A stretch of 38,630 nucleotides of DNA from Halolactibacillus miurensis (GCF_900116255.1 NZ_FPAI01000026.1:1-38630), one strand, 5' to 3'; positions 1 through 8,431 are shown, counted from the stretch's first letter. Made by a program: numbers and translations. The notes: generated by a model not told the origin, from the sequence alone.

Positions 1-94
1 TTACTTACCATTATACAAGACTTGGGGAGGTACTTCCTTTTTTATGCTTCAAAACCATTGGGCCGCAAGGCCTCAGAATTATGAAATTCATTCA
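1..94 (-). mobile_element. End of an IS1182-like insertion sequence, left copy (partial)
   Basis: These 94 bases are the reverse complement of 38368-38461, with a single difference near base 70. In the right copy the same stretch lies between the IS outer edge and a transposase start, so here the element must continue leftwards out of the window with its transposase on the minus strand. The inner edge abuts the open reading frame of the sucrose permease, so the element sits inside that gene. The exact IS end is uncertain by a few bases because the flanks at about 90-94 match by chance or by target duplication. Confidence 0.85.
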
Positions 95-693
95 CATCTT
101 TAATCTTAGGGCTGATTTTAGTTGGGCCGACAATTTTAATCATCGAAAACTTACTTACTGAAGGTATCATGTACTTCTTTGAGTTACCGCTTGGATTAGG
201 TGGGGTTATTTACGGCGGTTTAATACAGTTCTTAGCTGTCACAGGTATGCATCATACGATTGTACCAGTAACCGTAAAGATGGTTGCGGAAACAGGTTAC
301 GATATCATTAACCCTATTGGTACGGCAGCAATCGCTGGCCAAGCTGGTGCAGCATTAGCTGTTGTTTTAGCACAGAAAAACCGTCAAAAACGCGTCACAA
401 TGATTGGTTCTGTTATTCCAGCCTTCTTTGGTATTACTGAACCAGCGATGTTTGCGATTAACTTACCGAAAGGTTCACCATTTTTATTTGGATGTGTTGG
501 TGGGGCTGTTGGTGGTGGATTAGCGTCTATCTTAGGTCTAGCGGCGGCTGGAACAGGATCAACTATGTTACCAGGGTTGTTATTATACATTGGTGATGGC
601 TTGTTATTGTATATTCTGGTGATTATAGTGGCATTACTTACAGCCTTCTTATTCACTAAAATCTTTTATAAAGAGAAAGTAACAACAAAGTAA
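91..693 (+). pseudogene. scrA: Sucrose PTS permease EIIC, 3' fragment cut by an IS
   Basis: This is the C-terminal part (about 200 residues) of a sucrose-type phosphotransferase permease. It carries the membrane EIIC segments and the conserved FFGITEPAMF loop of the sugar-binding region. The frame stays open upstream of the first ATG at 169 back to about base 85, where IS sequence supplies an in-frame TGA at 82-84, so the true gene began further left. The EIIB domain and the N-terminal membrane helices are missing, so this piece cannot work as a transporter. There is no EIIA domain at the C-terminus, as is common for ScrA/SacP. The sucrose-6-phosphate hydrolase follows 73 bp later and supports the sucrose assignment. 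Assigned as sucrose-type with good confidence; a trehalose-type permease is less likely given that neighbour. Confidence 0.88.
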
Positions 694-708
694 GATGAAC
701 ATTATTTA

Positions 709-739
709 AGATAGGAAGGTATTTTCTCCCTTCCTATCT
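709..739 (+). terminator. Hairpin between scrA and scrB
   Basis: An 11-bp perfect stem (709-719 with 729-739) with a 9-base loop, followed only by a short T-rich stretch (CATTTTCG). It probably acts as a partial terminator or mRNA processing/stability hairpin inside the scrAB operon. Its tail is too weak for a full stop. Confidence 0.6.
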
Positions 740-766
740 CATTTTCGTATATAGGGGGAGTTATCA

Positions 767-2209
767 ATGTTTGACTTTGATAATAGACGTAACCGTTTTA
801 TAAAGATAGAGGATGTACCAGATAGCTATATGAGAGAGATAAAAAAGAAAACTCTATCGGATGAGTATTATCCAAGGTATCATGTCGCGCCTAAGCATGG
901 TTTGTTAAATGATCCTAACGGATTAGCTTATCATAACGGGGAACATCATATTTTTTATCAATGGTTTCCTTTAGGTCCTGTGCATGGCCTTAAGTATTGG
1001 TATCATCTGTCAACAAAAGACTTTGTTGACTATACCGATCACGGCATTGCGCTCTATCCAGATGAAGATTTTGACTCACACGGTTGTTATTCTGGCAGTG
1101 CCGTTTCTGTAGATGAAGATTTATATTTGTTTTATACAGGGAATAAAATGTTAGAAGATCATACCTTTATTCAGTCACAATGTCTAGCTGTAATGGGAAA
1201 TAATAATAGTATGATTAAAAAAGGTGTAATAGCAAATACACCGGCTGATTTTACTCATGATTTTCGTGATCCTTCTGTCATTAAGCGAGACGACAAACTC
1301 ATGATGTTTGTCGGAGGAAAAACCATTGAAGGTGATGGAGCACTTGCTTTATATGTGAGTGACACTGTTGAGGGTGATTTTAAATATCAAGGCAAAATTG
1401 ATGCTCAGGCAGAGGACTTCGGATATATGTGGGAATGCCCGAGTTATTACGAAGAAAAAGACCAAGGTGTGCTGATCCTATCTCCTCAAGGTATTTCATC
1501 TCAAAATAAATATGACTATAAAAATGTTTTTTCCGTCGTCTACGCCATAGGTGACAAGGTAGATGTCAATCAACAAACGTTTACCCATGGTGGATTTATT
1601 GAAATGGATAAAGGCTTCGATTTCTATGCACCACAAACGTATTTAGATCATCAAGGAAGACGAATTATGCTTGGGTGGTTAGGGAATTCTAAGAGTAAGT
1701 ACCCAACAGATAAGAATGGCTGGGCACATATGTTAACGATTCCTCGAGAAATCATGATCAAAAATGATACGCTCAGACAGCGACCTTTAGCTGAATTAAA
1801 AGCTTTAAGAACAGAAAAACAAGCGTTACATCAAACGAATTACTTAACATCAAAGGCATTTGAGTTGGTATGTGACGTTGAAGATGTGTTTCAATTAAGT
1901 TTTGAGAATGACAAAGGGGATCATATAACTTTTTCTTCAGACGGAATGGCGTATTGTTTAGACCGAACCCACATGTCTGAAGTATATGCTGAGAAATTTG
2001 GAACGGTAAGGTACGCGAAGCGAAAAATACAAAAGAATCATACAATCAGAATTTTCGTTGATCATTCTAGTATGGAAATATTTTGTGATGATGGTGAAAC
2101 GGTATTGACGAGCCGATTTTTTATCCATCAGTTATCACTATTAAAAATAGAAAATATAACGGGGAATCTATATTATTTGTCTAACATTAAGAACGGACAA
2201 ACCATTTAA
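767..2209 (+). CDS. scrB: Sucrose-6-phosphate hydrolase (GH32)
   Basis: A cytoplasmic GH32 hydrolase that splits sucrose 6-phosphate, the product of PTS uptake, into glucose 6-phosphate and fructose. All three catalytic signatures are visible: the NDPNG box with nucleophile D49, FRDPS with transition-state stabiliser D168, and WECPSYY with acid/base E223. At 480 residues it has the normal family length. The beta-propeller covers about residues 35-335 and a beta-sandwich follows. The ATG at 767 has a GGGGGAG ribosome site. It is downstream of the IS-truncated permease and would have been co-transcribed with it. With the upstream promoter separated by the IS, expression now depends on read-through or a cryptic promoter. 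No damage is seen in the gene itself. Confidence 0.93.
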   Translation: MFDFDNRRNRFIKIEDVPDSYMREIKKKTLSDEYYPRYHVAPKHGLLNDPNGLAYHNGEHHIFYQWFPLGPVHGLKYWYHLSTKDFVDYTDHGIALYPDEDFDSHGCYSGSAVSVDEDLYLFYTGNKMLEDHTFIQSQCLAVMGNNNSMIKKGVIANTPADFTHDFRDPSVIKRDDKLMMFVGGKTIEGDGALALYVSDTVEGDFKYQGKIDAQAEDFGYMWECPSYYEEKDQGVLILSPQGISSQNKYDYKNVFSVVYAIGDKVDVNQQTFTHGGFIEMDKGFDFYAPQTYLDHQGRRIMLGWLGNSKSKYPTDKNGWAHMLTIPREIMIKNDTLRQRPLAELKALRTEKQALHQTNYLTSKAFELVCDVEDVFQLSFENDKGDHITFSSDGMAYCLDRTHMSEVYAEKFGTVRYAKRKIQKNHTIRIFVDHSSMEIFCDDGETVLTSRFFIHQLSLLKIENITGNLYYLSNIKNGQTI

Positions 2210-2304
2210 TATGATACTGTGTTAAAGGCATGACTGAAAATCAAGAATAAAATAGTCATGATTAGAGTATAAAAAATGAACGCTATACGCTCTAACGACA
2301 GAAA

Positions 2305-2365
2305 AAATAGACCTACTGTTAAAGTCAGATATTAAGTATATTAGACTTCAGCGGTAGGTCTATTT
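2305..2365. terminator. Bidirectional terminator between convergent genes
   Basis: A long imperfect inverted repeat (2305-2326 with 2344-2365, 19 of 22 positions paired, the rest mostly wobble). It is A-rich on the left and T-rich on the right, so it can terminate scrB from the left and the EreA/ChaN-like gene from the right. Confidence 0.85.
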
Positions 2366-2380
2366 AATTAATGTGGAAAT

Positions 2381-3442
2381 TCATTCGAATTGTTTGCTTT
2401 TCATCTCTATCCCAGGCTCGATATAGTTTCTGTATCGCTGCTTTAGATCAACATAATCACTGATAATCTGCCAGTAGTCTTTTTCGTTTTTCGGCGCCGG
2501 TGTCCAGTCTTTATCCGGCCATTGAGATAAAACGTCAGAAAAGGATTGCTCATCTAAGAAATGCTTATCTACTGTTGCCCCGGTGCAGCCATGAAGAGGT
2601 GCGAGATAAAGATAACCATCAAAGAATTGAGCGAAGAAATCAAAGACGTTGTGACTGTTTCGGTCATGATGAATGGGGAGCTTTTTCAAATCAAACCCTG
2701 CTGGTTTAGATAGAAGTTGTTCAACAAACGCCGTTGGTGAAGGTGGTATTTGTTTTTGTGTCACCATCTCCATCAAAGGTTCAAGTGGTTGATGGAAAAG
2801 CAAGTTGGTGACCCGGTCACCATAGGCTTCATACAAATACTCACCGAGCCATTTTGTCTCTGGTAATTCGCTTTCAGATGTTGATTGTGACTGAGCAAGG
2901 GGGTGTTTTAAAGCATGAACAGTTCCCGTTAAGATAAGTACTTTTTCATCTGCTTGCTTGATATCCATGATGATATTTGCCCGGTACTCGTCAATCGGTC
3001 CCTTATGAAAGACTCGCTGTAAATTTTCTGCGGTTCTGACGCCGTTATAATCAGACCAGTCAAAGATATAACTCATGTTAATCAAGAGAAATGGGGGTGT
3101 ATTCTTAGGTCTTATCTGATTAAAACGCCAGACCGCTTCATATAAATCAAGATACTCTTTATAAGCCCATCTCACGTTATAGTGAAACATCAATGTCCGA
3201 GCTAAGTTTTTATCAAACGTCTTTCCCGTTAGTAATTGATTTAGCGTGTCTTGATCTTCACTTGCCCCAAATTCCATCGCCAGATAAGACACACCTGCCG
3301 CATGTAAATCAGGAATCACGTCTTTAACGAAATCAAGATGGGTCTTAACCGCATGATCTTCCGCTAATAACACGACATCATGTTGTTTAAAGGCCTGAAG
3401 CAGGTAGTCTTTTGGGTGATTAAATATAGATTGATGTGTCAT
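2381..3442 (-). CDS. EreA/ChaN-like (Tiki superfamily) protein
   Basis: A 353-residue protein without signal peptide or membrane segments. The N-terminal pattern LAEDHAVKTH (residues 27-35) followed by YLAMEFGA (53-60), and later LILTGTVHALKH, matches the layout of the erythromycin esterase / ChaN / TraB-PrgY superfamily. In that superfamily Glu and His residues at these places form a metal or active site. The family contains macrolide esterases, haem-binding proteins and proteases, so no substrate can be given. It is the second gene of a two-gene unit: the esterase gene ends 13 bp upstream, and a ribosome site (AGGAGGTAA on the minus strand) lies in the gap. It could modify an ester substrate together with that esterase. 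Family call fairly sure, function open. Confidence 0.6.
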   Translation of the reverse strand: MTHQSIFNHPKDYLLQAFKQHDVVLLAEDHAVKTHLDFVKDVIPDLHAAGVSYLAMEFGASEDQDTLNQLLTGKTFDKNLARTLMFHYNVRWAYKEYLDLYEAVWRFNQIRPKNTPPFLLINMSYIFDWSDYNGVRTAENLQRVFHKGPIDEYRANIIMDIKQADEKVLILTGTVHALKHPLAQSQSTSESELPETKWLGEYLYEAYGDRVTNLLFHQPLEPLMEMVTQKQIPPSPTAFVEQLLSKPAGFDLKKLPIHHDRNSHNVFDFFAQFFDGYLYLAPLHGCTGATVDKHFLDEQSFSDVLSQWPDKDWTPAPKNEKDYWQIISDYVDLKQRYRNYIEPGIEMKSKQFE

Positions 3443-3455
3443 GTATCTTTACCTC

Positions 3456-4280
3456 CTATTCATGAAATAACCACTGAATAATACTGATAAATCGCTCCCG
3501 CCAATCATCTTCATGATGCGCGCCACCTTCAATCACGTTAAATCTTAATTGATCACTGGGCAAGGCTGTCTGACGTAACGCATCATATAAGTGTTGGTTA
3601 CTGTCTATGTAGATACGCGGAAAATTTGGATTAGTCGCATCACTCGTTTCATTTGTGCCAACATCTAAATATAACTTTAAAGCATTAGAGCGGTCTGATG
3701 TATGAATGGCTTGAATCAGTTGCTCTTCTGCGAAATAAGCAGCGGTCGATAGGGCAGCGACTTTATGAAAGACATTGCTATGAAAAAGCCCACCGCAAAT
3801 AGAAATCAACCCACCCATAGAACTCCCCATCATCGCTGTGTGTTCTCTAGCTGTTAGTGTCCGGTAATGGGTATCGATATAAGGTTTTAATGTTTCTGCG
3901 AGGAATTGCAGGTATTCAAAGCCTTTACCACCTAAGCGATTGGTCTTTTTCGCATGTGGTAAATACTCCCCTCCTTTTGTGCTTGTCCATGGACAATACT
4001 CCTCGTATCGATAAAGCCCACCGTTATCAATACCAACAACAATGTAAGCTTGACGTTCGTCGTGATGATAGACATCATCAAGTAAGTGTCTCACATCCCA
4101 TATGCTTCCGAAACTTGACGTCTCTTTCTCAAACAAGTTTTGTCCGTCATGCATATAAATAACCGGATAGTGGCGGTTCGTCTCGTTATAATCAGGTGGT
4201 AAATAGATCCGAACTGTTCGCCGGCGATCAAGTTCGGGTAGATAAAAATGATCCAGATGTAACAGTTGACTATGTGCCAT
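3456..4280 (-). CDS. Alpha/beta-hydrolase, esterase D/putative esterase family
   Basis: A 274-residue cytoplasmic hydrolase of the putative-esterase family (PF00756-like: esterase D, Fes/BesA, feruloyl esterase). Visible features are the PVIYMHDGQNLF strand-turn (residues 39-50), the nucleophile elbow GSSMGG with S154, the acid-loop candidate LYLDVGTNE, and the C-terminal catalytic His in EGGAHHEDDW. The family cleaves esters of acylated sugars, siderophores or thiol adducts; the substrate here is unknown. The ATG at 4280 has an AGGAGGT ribosome site. It is the first gene of a unit with the EreA/ChaN-like gene and is divergent from an AraC-type regulator, which probably controls it. Confidence 0.8.
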   Translation of the reverse strand: MAHSQLLHLDHFYLPELDRRRTVRIYLPPDYNETNRHYPVIYMHDGQNLFEKETSSFGSIWDVRHLLDDVYHHDERQAYIVVGIDNGGLYRYEEYCPWTSTKGGEYLPHAKKTNRLGGKGFEYLQFLAETLKPYIDTHYRTLTAREHTAMMGSSMGGLISICGGLFHSNVFHKVAALSTAAYFAEEQLIQAIHTSDRSNALKLYLDVGTNETSDATNPNFPRIYIDSNQHLYDALRQTALPSDQLRFNVIEGGAHHEDDWRERFISIIQWLFHE

Positions 4281-4344
4281 ATGATTACCTCCTAAGGGAA
4301 TGTTTTGTTGTGTTTAGTATAAGTGGTTTTAACGTCATTAAATA

Positions 4345-4375
4345 GTATAATATTAAGATAAGTCGTATAATATTA
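4345..4375. promoter_or_regulatory. Direct repeat in the divergent esterase/AraC promoter region
   Basis: The 11-mer GTATAATATTA occurs twice, at 4345-4355 and 4365-4375, exactly 20 bp apart (two helical turns). Each copy contains a consensus TATAAT. This could be two -10 boxes, or a tandem binding site for the neighbouring AraC-type protein, whose family often binds direct repeats at this spacing. Confidence 0.5.
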
Positions 4376-4402
4376 TCATTGTTTTTAATGGAGGTGATGG
4401 AG

Positions 4403-5101
4403 ATGGAAGAGACGTTCATTGGGGATGCGACAGTGTTTGTCCCGGAGATGGATTTGTTATTAGACCGAGGAGACCTCGTGGCGATAGAAGAAATTTTAAC
4501 GAAAAAGCACCTGACTGAAGTGGCGGAAGATAAAGCAGTGAGCGTGAAACGAATCGATTTATACATTTGGCAAGCCATCTTAGTCAGGCGGCTGTCCAGT
4601 CAATCTCACCAAGTTGTTAAAGATATCATCCATGACCGTTACAACGATTTTTATCACCGCATCGGCCTGTGTCAAACACTTGTCAGTTGTCAGCGACTAG
4701 AAAAAGAACTGTTTTACACTTATATCAACGGTGAAAAAGTCCAGTCAGAAGTGACGTATCATCGTACGCTCAATCATATATTAACCTACATTCATCTGCA
4801 TATTGAAGCACCTTTCACGCTTAATGACATGGTAGAATCTCTTAGGCTGACAAAACCTTATATAAGTCAGCTATTTAAACAAGAGACCGGCCAAACCGTT
4901 ATGTCTTATGTGACGGATGTGAAAATCAACCGGGCGAAAGTGTTACTTCAGGACACAGATTTAAGTATATTGGTCATCAGTGAACGCTTAGGCTATTATG
5001 ATTCCAGTCATTTCGGGCGGGTATTTAAGAAAGTGACAGGACTTACGCCGCGAGCATTTCGCCAACAAAATAGTGAATTAGTGGATAAACGGATGCGCTA
5101 A
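4403..5101 (+). CDS. AraC family transcriptional regulator
   Basis: A DNA-binding regulator. The C-terminal third (about residues 120-225) carries the double helix-turn-helix of the AraC family: first helix pair in FTLNDMVESLRLTKPYISQL, second in LSILVISERLGYYDSSHFGR, then the signature FKKVTGLTPRAFR. The N-terminal 110 residues are not a recognisable cupin sensor and may bind a different ligand. The start at 4403 is chosen because GGAGGTG (4390-4396) is 6-8 bases ahead; earlier in-frame ATGs at 4388 and 4397 lie on or next to that site. This gives 232 residues. It is divergent from the esterase gene and likely regulates it and itself. Confidence 0.85.
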   Translation: MEETFIGDATVFVPEMDLLLDRGDLVAIEEILTKKHLTEVAEDKAVSVKRIDLYIWQAILVRRLSSQSHQVVKDIIHDRYNDFYHRIGLCQTLVSCQRLEKELFYTYINGEKVQSEVTYHRTLNHILTYIHLHIEAPFTLNDMVESLRLTKPYISQLFKQETGQTVMSYVTDVKINRAKVLLQDTDLSILVISERLGYYDSSHFGRVFKKVTGLTPRAFRQQNSELVDKRMR

Positions 5102-5210
5102 ATGAAGAATATTCTGTCAATATCTGTTGGATATGATAAGATATTAATCAACCGATCATGGTTTAGATAGGTGAAAAGTATAGTAAATATCGGTTAAATG
5201 AGGTGTTAAG

Positions 5211-6050
5211 GTGAAAAGGTACAAATGGATGGTTTTGTTTATAAGCATCCTCATCGTAAGTGCATGGCTCTATAGAGGAAATACCATCATTGAAACAACA
5301 GCATTAACAATACAGAGTGATCACATACCTGAGAGTTTTGATGGGTTTAAGATAGCGCAAGTATCAGATTTACATAATGCTGTGTTTGGTAAAGATAATC
5401 ATAAGTTAATCGAAGCATTAGAAAATGCTGAACCTGATCTTATTGTCGTAACGGGTGACGTGATTGATTCAAGACGCACCGATGTCGACGTCGCTTATCG
5501 CTTTTTTGAAGCGGCAAAAAGCATCGCGCCTGTCTATTATGTCACCGGCAACCATGAGGCAAGGCTTGATGTGTATGCAACGTTTGAATCAAGGATTGAG
5601 GACATAGGGATACATGTGTTAAGGAATACATCGATTGAGCTGACAAAAAATAATGAAACAGTCACGTTAACAGGTGTCGATGACCCATTATTCCAACAAG
5701 CCTTATCAGAAGAAGCGACTATGATTAATCAACTGGGCCGTGCTTTGCCTGAAGAGAGCAACTATACGATTCTCTTGTCACACCGACCGGAACATTTTTC
5801 GTTATATGAACAAGCAGGTGTTGACCTGGTCTTTTCAGGTCATGCGCACGGCGGTCAAGTGAGGCTTCCTTTTATCGGTGGATTAATTGCCCCGCACCAA
5901 GGATGGTTGCCTCAGTATACGAGTGGTAAGTATGCAAAAGATGAAACGACAATGGTGGTTAGTCGCGGGCTAGGGAATAGTTTGTTTCCGATTCGTGTGA
6001 ATAATCCACCAGAACTTATCGTGGTCACGTTAGAGCACTCAGGCGAGTGA
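5211..6050 (+). CDS. Membrane-anchored metallophosphoesterase (YkuE/YaeI-like)
   Basis: A calcineurin-like phosphoesterase with one N-terminal membrane segment (residues 6-21) that would put the catalytic domain outside. The metal-binding motifs are all present: SDLH (D53, H55), GDVIDSR (D83), GNHEAR (N114, H115), SHRPEH, and GHAHGG near the end. Length (279) fits the YkuE/YaeI group, which acts on lipid or cell-envelope phosphoesters such as UDP-diacylglucosamine in the E. coli member. The start is GTG at 5211 behind GAGGTG. It stands alone, 109 bp after the AraC gene. The substrate is inferred only from the family. Confidence 0.85.
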   Translation: MKRYKWMVLFISILIVSAWLYRGNTIIETTALTIQSDHIPESFDGFKIAQVSDLHNAVFGKDNHKLIEALENAEPDLIVVTGDVIDSRRTDVDVAYRFFEAAKSIAPVYYVTGNHEARLDVYATFESRIEDIGIHVLRNTSIELTKNNETVTLTGVDDPLFQQALSEEATMINQLGRALPEESNYTILLSHRPEHFSLYEQAGVDLVFSGHAHGGQVRLPFIGGLIAPHQGWLPQYTSGKYAKDETTMVVSRGLGNSLFPIRVNNPPELIVVTLEHSGE

Positions 6051-6085
6051 AATGATGCTCTGTATTTCTTAAGGGAGTTGTGAAC

Positions 6086-6241
6086 ATGCAAGTTACATCA
6101 GTGAGTGAAGTACCAACAATAGAAGAAGACGTGATTCACCATAGTATCAACAAACAGGACGCGTTACCTGAGTAGTATATCTTAATTGAAAAAGAGACGA
6201 TTATTGGAAGAGTCGCTTTAATATATTGGTATATCTTTTAA
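6086..6241 (+). pseudogene. Decayed short reading frame, acetyltransferase-like
   Basis: An ATG at 6086 with a good ribosome site (AAGGGAG) opens a frame of 29 codons that ends in TAG at 6173. The same frame continues after the stop with YILIEKETIIGRVALIYW and ends at TAA 6239. The second part resembles the beta-strands of GNAT acetyltransferases (a typical run is 'ILIEDETIVGFVAL'). I read it as the N-terminal remnant of a GNAT gene with a nonsense codon and lost 3' part. Could also be a chance open frame. Confidence 0.4.
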
Positions 6242-6340
6242 AAAAGTTTGATATAATTGCATTGACAAGATGGGTGATGGTCATCCGACAATTGGCTAGG
6301 TTAACATAGAAAGACTTTATTATAGTGGAGGTTAATTATA

Positions 6341-6913
6341 TTGAAAAAGGTAGCGTACGACGGTTATTATCAAGAGCATAATTATTTTGGAAATCCATAT
6401 CCGGGTCTCATTGATTTTTTCACGAGTTATCAACCCAAAGGAATGGTACTTGACTTAGGCTGTGGGCAAGGAAGAGATTCTTTGTTTATTGGGGAGTTAG
6501 GATATAAGGTGATTGGAATTGATCATTCAACAGTTGGGATAAACCAGCTTAATGTGGAAGCTAAAAAAAGAAATATAAATGTTGAAGGTATAGTAGATAA
6601 CGTATATGATTTTCCGATATCTAAGGACATTGATATTGTATTATTAGATTCAATGTTACACTTTTATAAAAATGATTTGGATAAAGAGACGGCTTTTGTA
6701 AATAAGATACTGACGGAACTTAAAGAAGGCGGAGTTTTCGTGAATTGTATTTTCAAGGGAGATACACGTGAAAAGACTCTGAAAAAAATTATTAAAGATT
6801 CTTCGTATGAATGGGAAACATTAACTGATGTTTATACTGAGTACAGTGAAGCTAATGCAGAATTTCACTTACTCGCAATAAAAAAAGGAAAATATATTGG
6901 GGTTTCTAGTTAA
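6341..6913 (+). CDS. Class I SAM-dependent methyltransferase (TehB-like)
   Basis: A 190-residue cytosolic methyltransferase. Motif I is LDLGCGQGRDS (residues 37-47), with the ribose-binding acidic residue D61 in VIGIDHS and a motif IV-like IVLLDSMLHFY. The glycine motif followed by 'GRDS' and the small size resemble TehB-type tellurite/thiopurine methyltransferases. The start is TTG at 6341, supported by TGGAGGT at 6326-6332 at normal spacing, and no ATG fits better. It is monocistronic between two decayed frames. Substrate unknown. Confidence 0.8.
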   Translation: MKKVAYDGYYQEHNYFGNPYPGLIDFFTSYQPKGMVLDLGCGQGRDSLFIGELGYKVIGIDHSTVGINQLNVEAKKRNINVEGIVDNVYDFPISKDIDIVLLDSMLHFYKNDLDKETAFVNKILTELKEGGVFVNCIFKGDTREKTLKKIIKDSSYEWETLTDVYTEYSEANAEFHLLAIKKGKYIGVSS

Positions 6914-7197
6914 GTTATACCAGCTAATAGTAGAAAGTGACTATTCAAGACTTGGGTGCGTTTGTTGTAGGTCAACAGTAACAAATGATCAAACTATATT
7001 ATAAAGAATGCACAGTACGTCATAAATAATAAGCTCGTTTTAATCAATCTTTTTTCAAAAAAAGGATTTTAAGTTAATTTAAAATGAAGCTTTACTTGGT
7101 GAATTTGATCAACCTTTATCATTTAGAGCGAGTAGACACCTTCCTCAAGTGCGTGAGCACTAAACGGGTGATAAATCGCTTGTTTTTTTTGAAGTGA
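6914..7197. other. AT-rich non-coding stretch
   Basis: No gene with a ribosome site is seen. There are several short weak hairpins (for example the T-run/A-run at 7048-7077) but no clear terminator or promoter. Probably eroded sequence between decayed genes. Confidence 0.4.
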
Positions 7198-7443
7198 CAA
7201 ACATGCGTTCTTCGTAGTTTGATTAAGATATCAACAATGACCGTCATAAAACAAAGAAAGGATGTTCATCTATGGCGTCCTTACGGCATCTCCTTCCTCA
7301 AATATTCGTTAGAATGTTAGGTGGGGGAAGTTCAATTAGCAATCGATCATCAAGGTTTTTATAAAAAACATCGTTTTTACGCGATGCCTGAAGGCTATCA
7401 TCCACCGGGAGAAACATCACAGATTTATAAGCGTACGTTATAA
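7198..7443 (+). pseudogene. Decayed reading frame of unknown family
   Basis: One frame runs from 7198 to the TAA at 7441 with a single internal TAG at 7318. The second half encodes DHQGFYKKHRFYAMPEGYHPP followed by an ending IYKRTL. The composition looks like real protein (aromatic-rich, end motif) and not like random AT-rich sequence. The ending recalls the 'GFYKKHGF' turn of GNAT-type acetyltransferases, but I cannot name the family. No ribosome site precedes the ATG at 7237. Likely the C-terminal remnant of a gene whose 5' part is lost. Confidence 0.35.
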
Positions 7444-7468
7444 CGTACGAAAATCCGTGGATGATAGA
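7395..7468. promoter_or_regulatory. Nested palindromes ahead of the LysR gene
   Basis: A perfect 18-bp palindrome CGTACGTTATAACGTACG lies at 7432-7449. It is nested inside a wider inverted repeat CTATCATCCAC (about 7395-7405) / GTGGATGATAG (7458-7468). The structure ends about 40 bp before the ATG of the LysR gene. It may be an operator, a cruciform or the end hairpin of the decayed gene; there is no T-run behind it. Confidence 0.45.
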
Positions 7469-7507
7469 CCCAGTCGTAATCCCTATTTTTAGAAGAGGTG
7501 AAAATCA

Positions 7508-8431
7508 ATGACACTACAACAACTCAAGTACTTTATTGAAACAGTTAAACATGGCTCGATTAATAAAGCAGCAGAAAGCTTATTTATCGCACAACCAAGT
7601 TTATCGAATGCGTTAAAAGAACTAGAAGCAGAAATTGGGCAAGATCTATTTATCCGCACCCCGCGCGGGATTTCTCTTACGACTGATGGGGCGGAGTTTT
7701 TAGGTTATGCGAGACAAGTGGTTGAACAACAAGCATTACTCGAACAGCGTTGGTTAAATAAAACCCCGTCACGCCGTCTTTGTGCGATTTCAACTCAGCA
7801 CTATGCGTTTGCGGTTAATGCGTTTGTGAATATGGTAAAAAAAACTGACGCGCTAGAGTATGAATATACGCTAAGAGAAGCGCGGACGTTTGAAATCGTA
7901 GAAGATGTTAAGAACCTACGTAGTGAGTTAGGGATTCTTTATAAAAGTAAATTCAACAAACAAGTCATCGACAAGCTATTAAAAGAAAATCATTTACTTT
8001 TTCATCCGCTCTTTACCGCTAAACCCCATGTGTTTGTGAGTTCTACGAACCCACTTAGTCAAAAAGACAAGGTGACACTAGCCGATTTAGAAGATTATCC
8101 AAGGCTATCATATGAACAAGGGGATTTTAATTCGTTTTATTTCTCTGAAGAAATTTTAAGTACCGAGTATGCGAAAAAAGATATTAAAGTTGGTGACAGG
8201 GCGACGATTTTTAACTTAATGATTGGTTTAAATGGCTACACCATCTCAACGGGGATTGTGAGTGCGGATTTAAATGGAGATAACATTGTCGCCGTACCCC
8301 TTGATGTGGATGACGATATGACGCTGGGCTATATCACCCATAAAGATCTCCAGCTCACCCAACAAGCAAAACTGTACGTGGCGGAACTTATCGCTGTCAT
8401 TAAAGCCTATGATGTAGATATAAACGTATAG
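7508..8431 (+). CDS. LysR family regulator, probable MetR/MtaR-type methionine regulator
   Basis: A 307-residue LysR-type regulator. The N-terminal winged helix spans residues 1-60 (MTLQQLKYFIETVKHGSINK, then AAESLFIAQPSLSNALKELE), followed by the effector-binding domain to the end. The ATG has AGAGGTG in front. It lies 120 bp upstream of the MetE-core gene on the same strand, and its stop codon overlaps a GTTATAG-N7-CTATAAC dyad. The same dyad stands before metEF at 26903. This architecture matches LysR-type MET-box regulators (MtaR/MetR) of Gram-positive cocci, where homocysteine is thought to be the effector. The role is inferred from context; the family call is certain. Confidence 0.85.
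   Translation: MTLQQLKYFIETVKHGSINKAAESLFIAQPSLSNALKELEAEIGQDLFIRTPRGISLTTDGAEFLGYARQVVEQQALLEQRWLNKTPSRRLCAISTQHYAFAVNAFVNMVKKTDALEYEYTLREARTFEIVEDVKNLRSELGILYKSKFNKQVIDKLLKENHLLFHPLFTAKPHVFVSSTNPLSQKDKVTLADLEDYPRLSYEQGDFNSFYFSEEILSTEYAKKDIKVGDRATIFNLMIGLNGYTISTGIVSADLNGDNIVAVPLDVDDDMTLGYITHKDLQLTQQAKLYVAELIAVIKAYDVDINV

Noticed and set aside
384-656. Minus-strand reading frame inside scrA
   Set aside because: Shadow of the permease frame, with no ribosome site and a low-complexity product.
2381-4280. Macrolide resistance unit (erythromycin esterase)
   Set aside because: Only superfamily-level similarity is visible, so naming it a resistance gene would go beyond the sequence.
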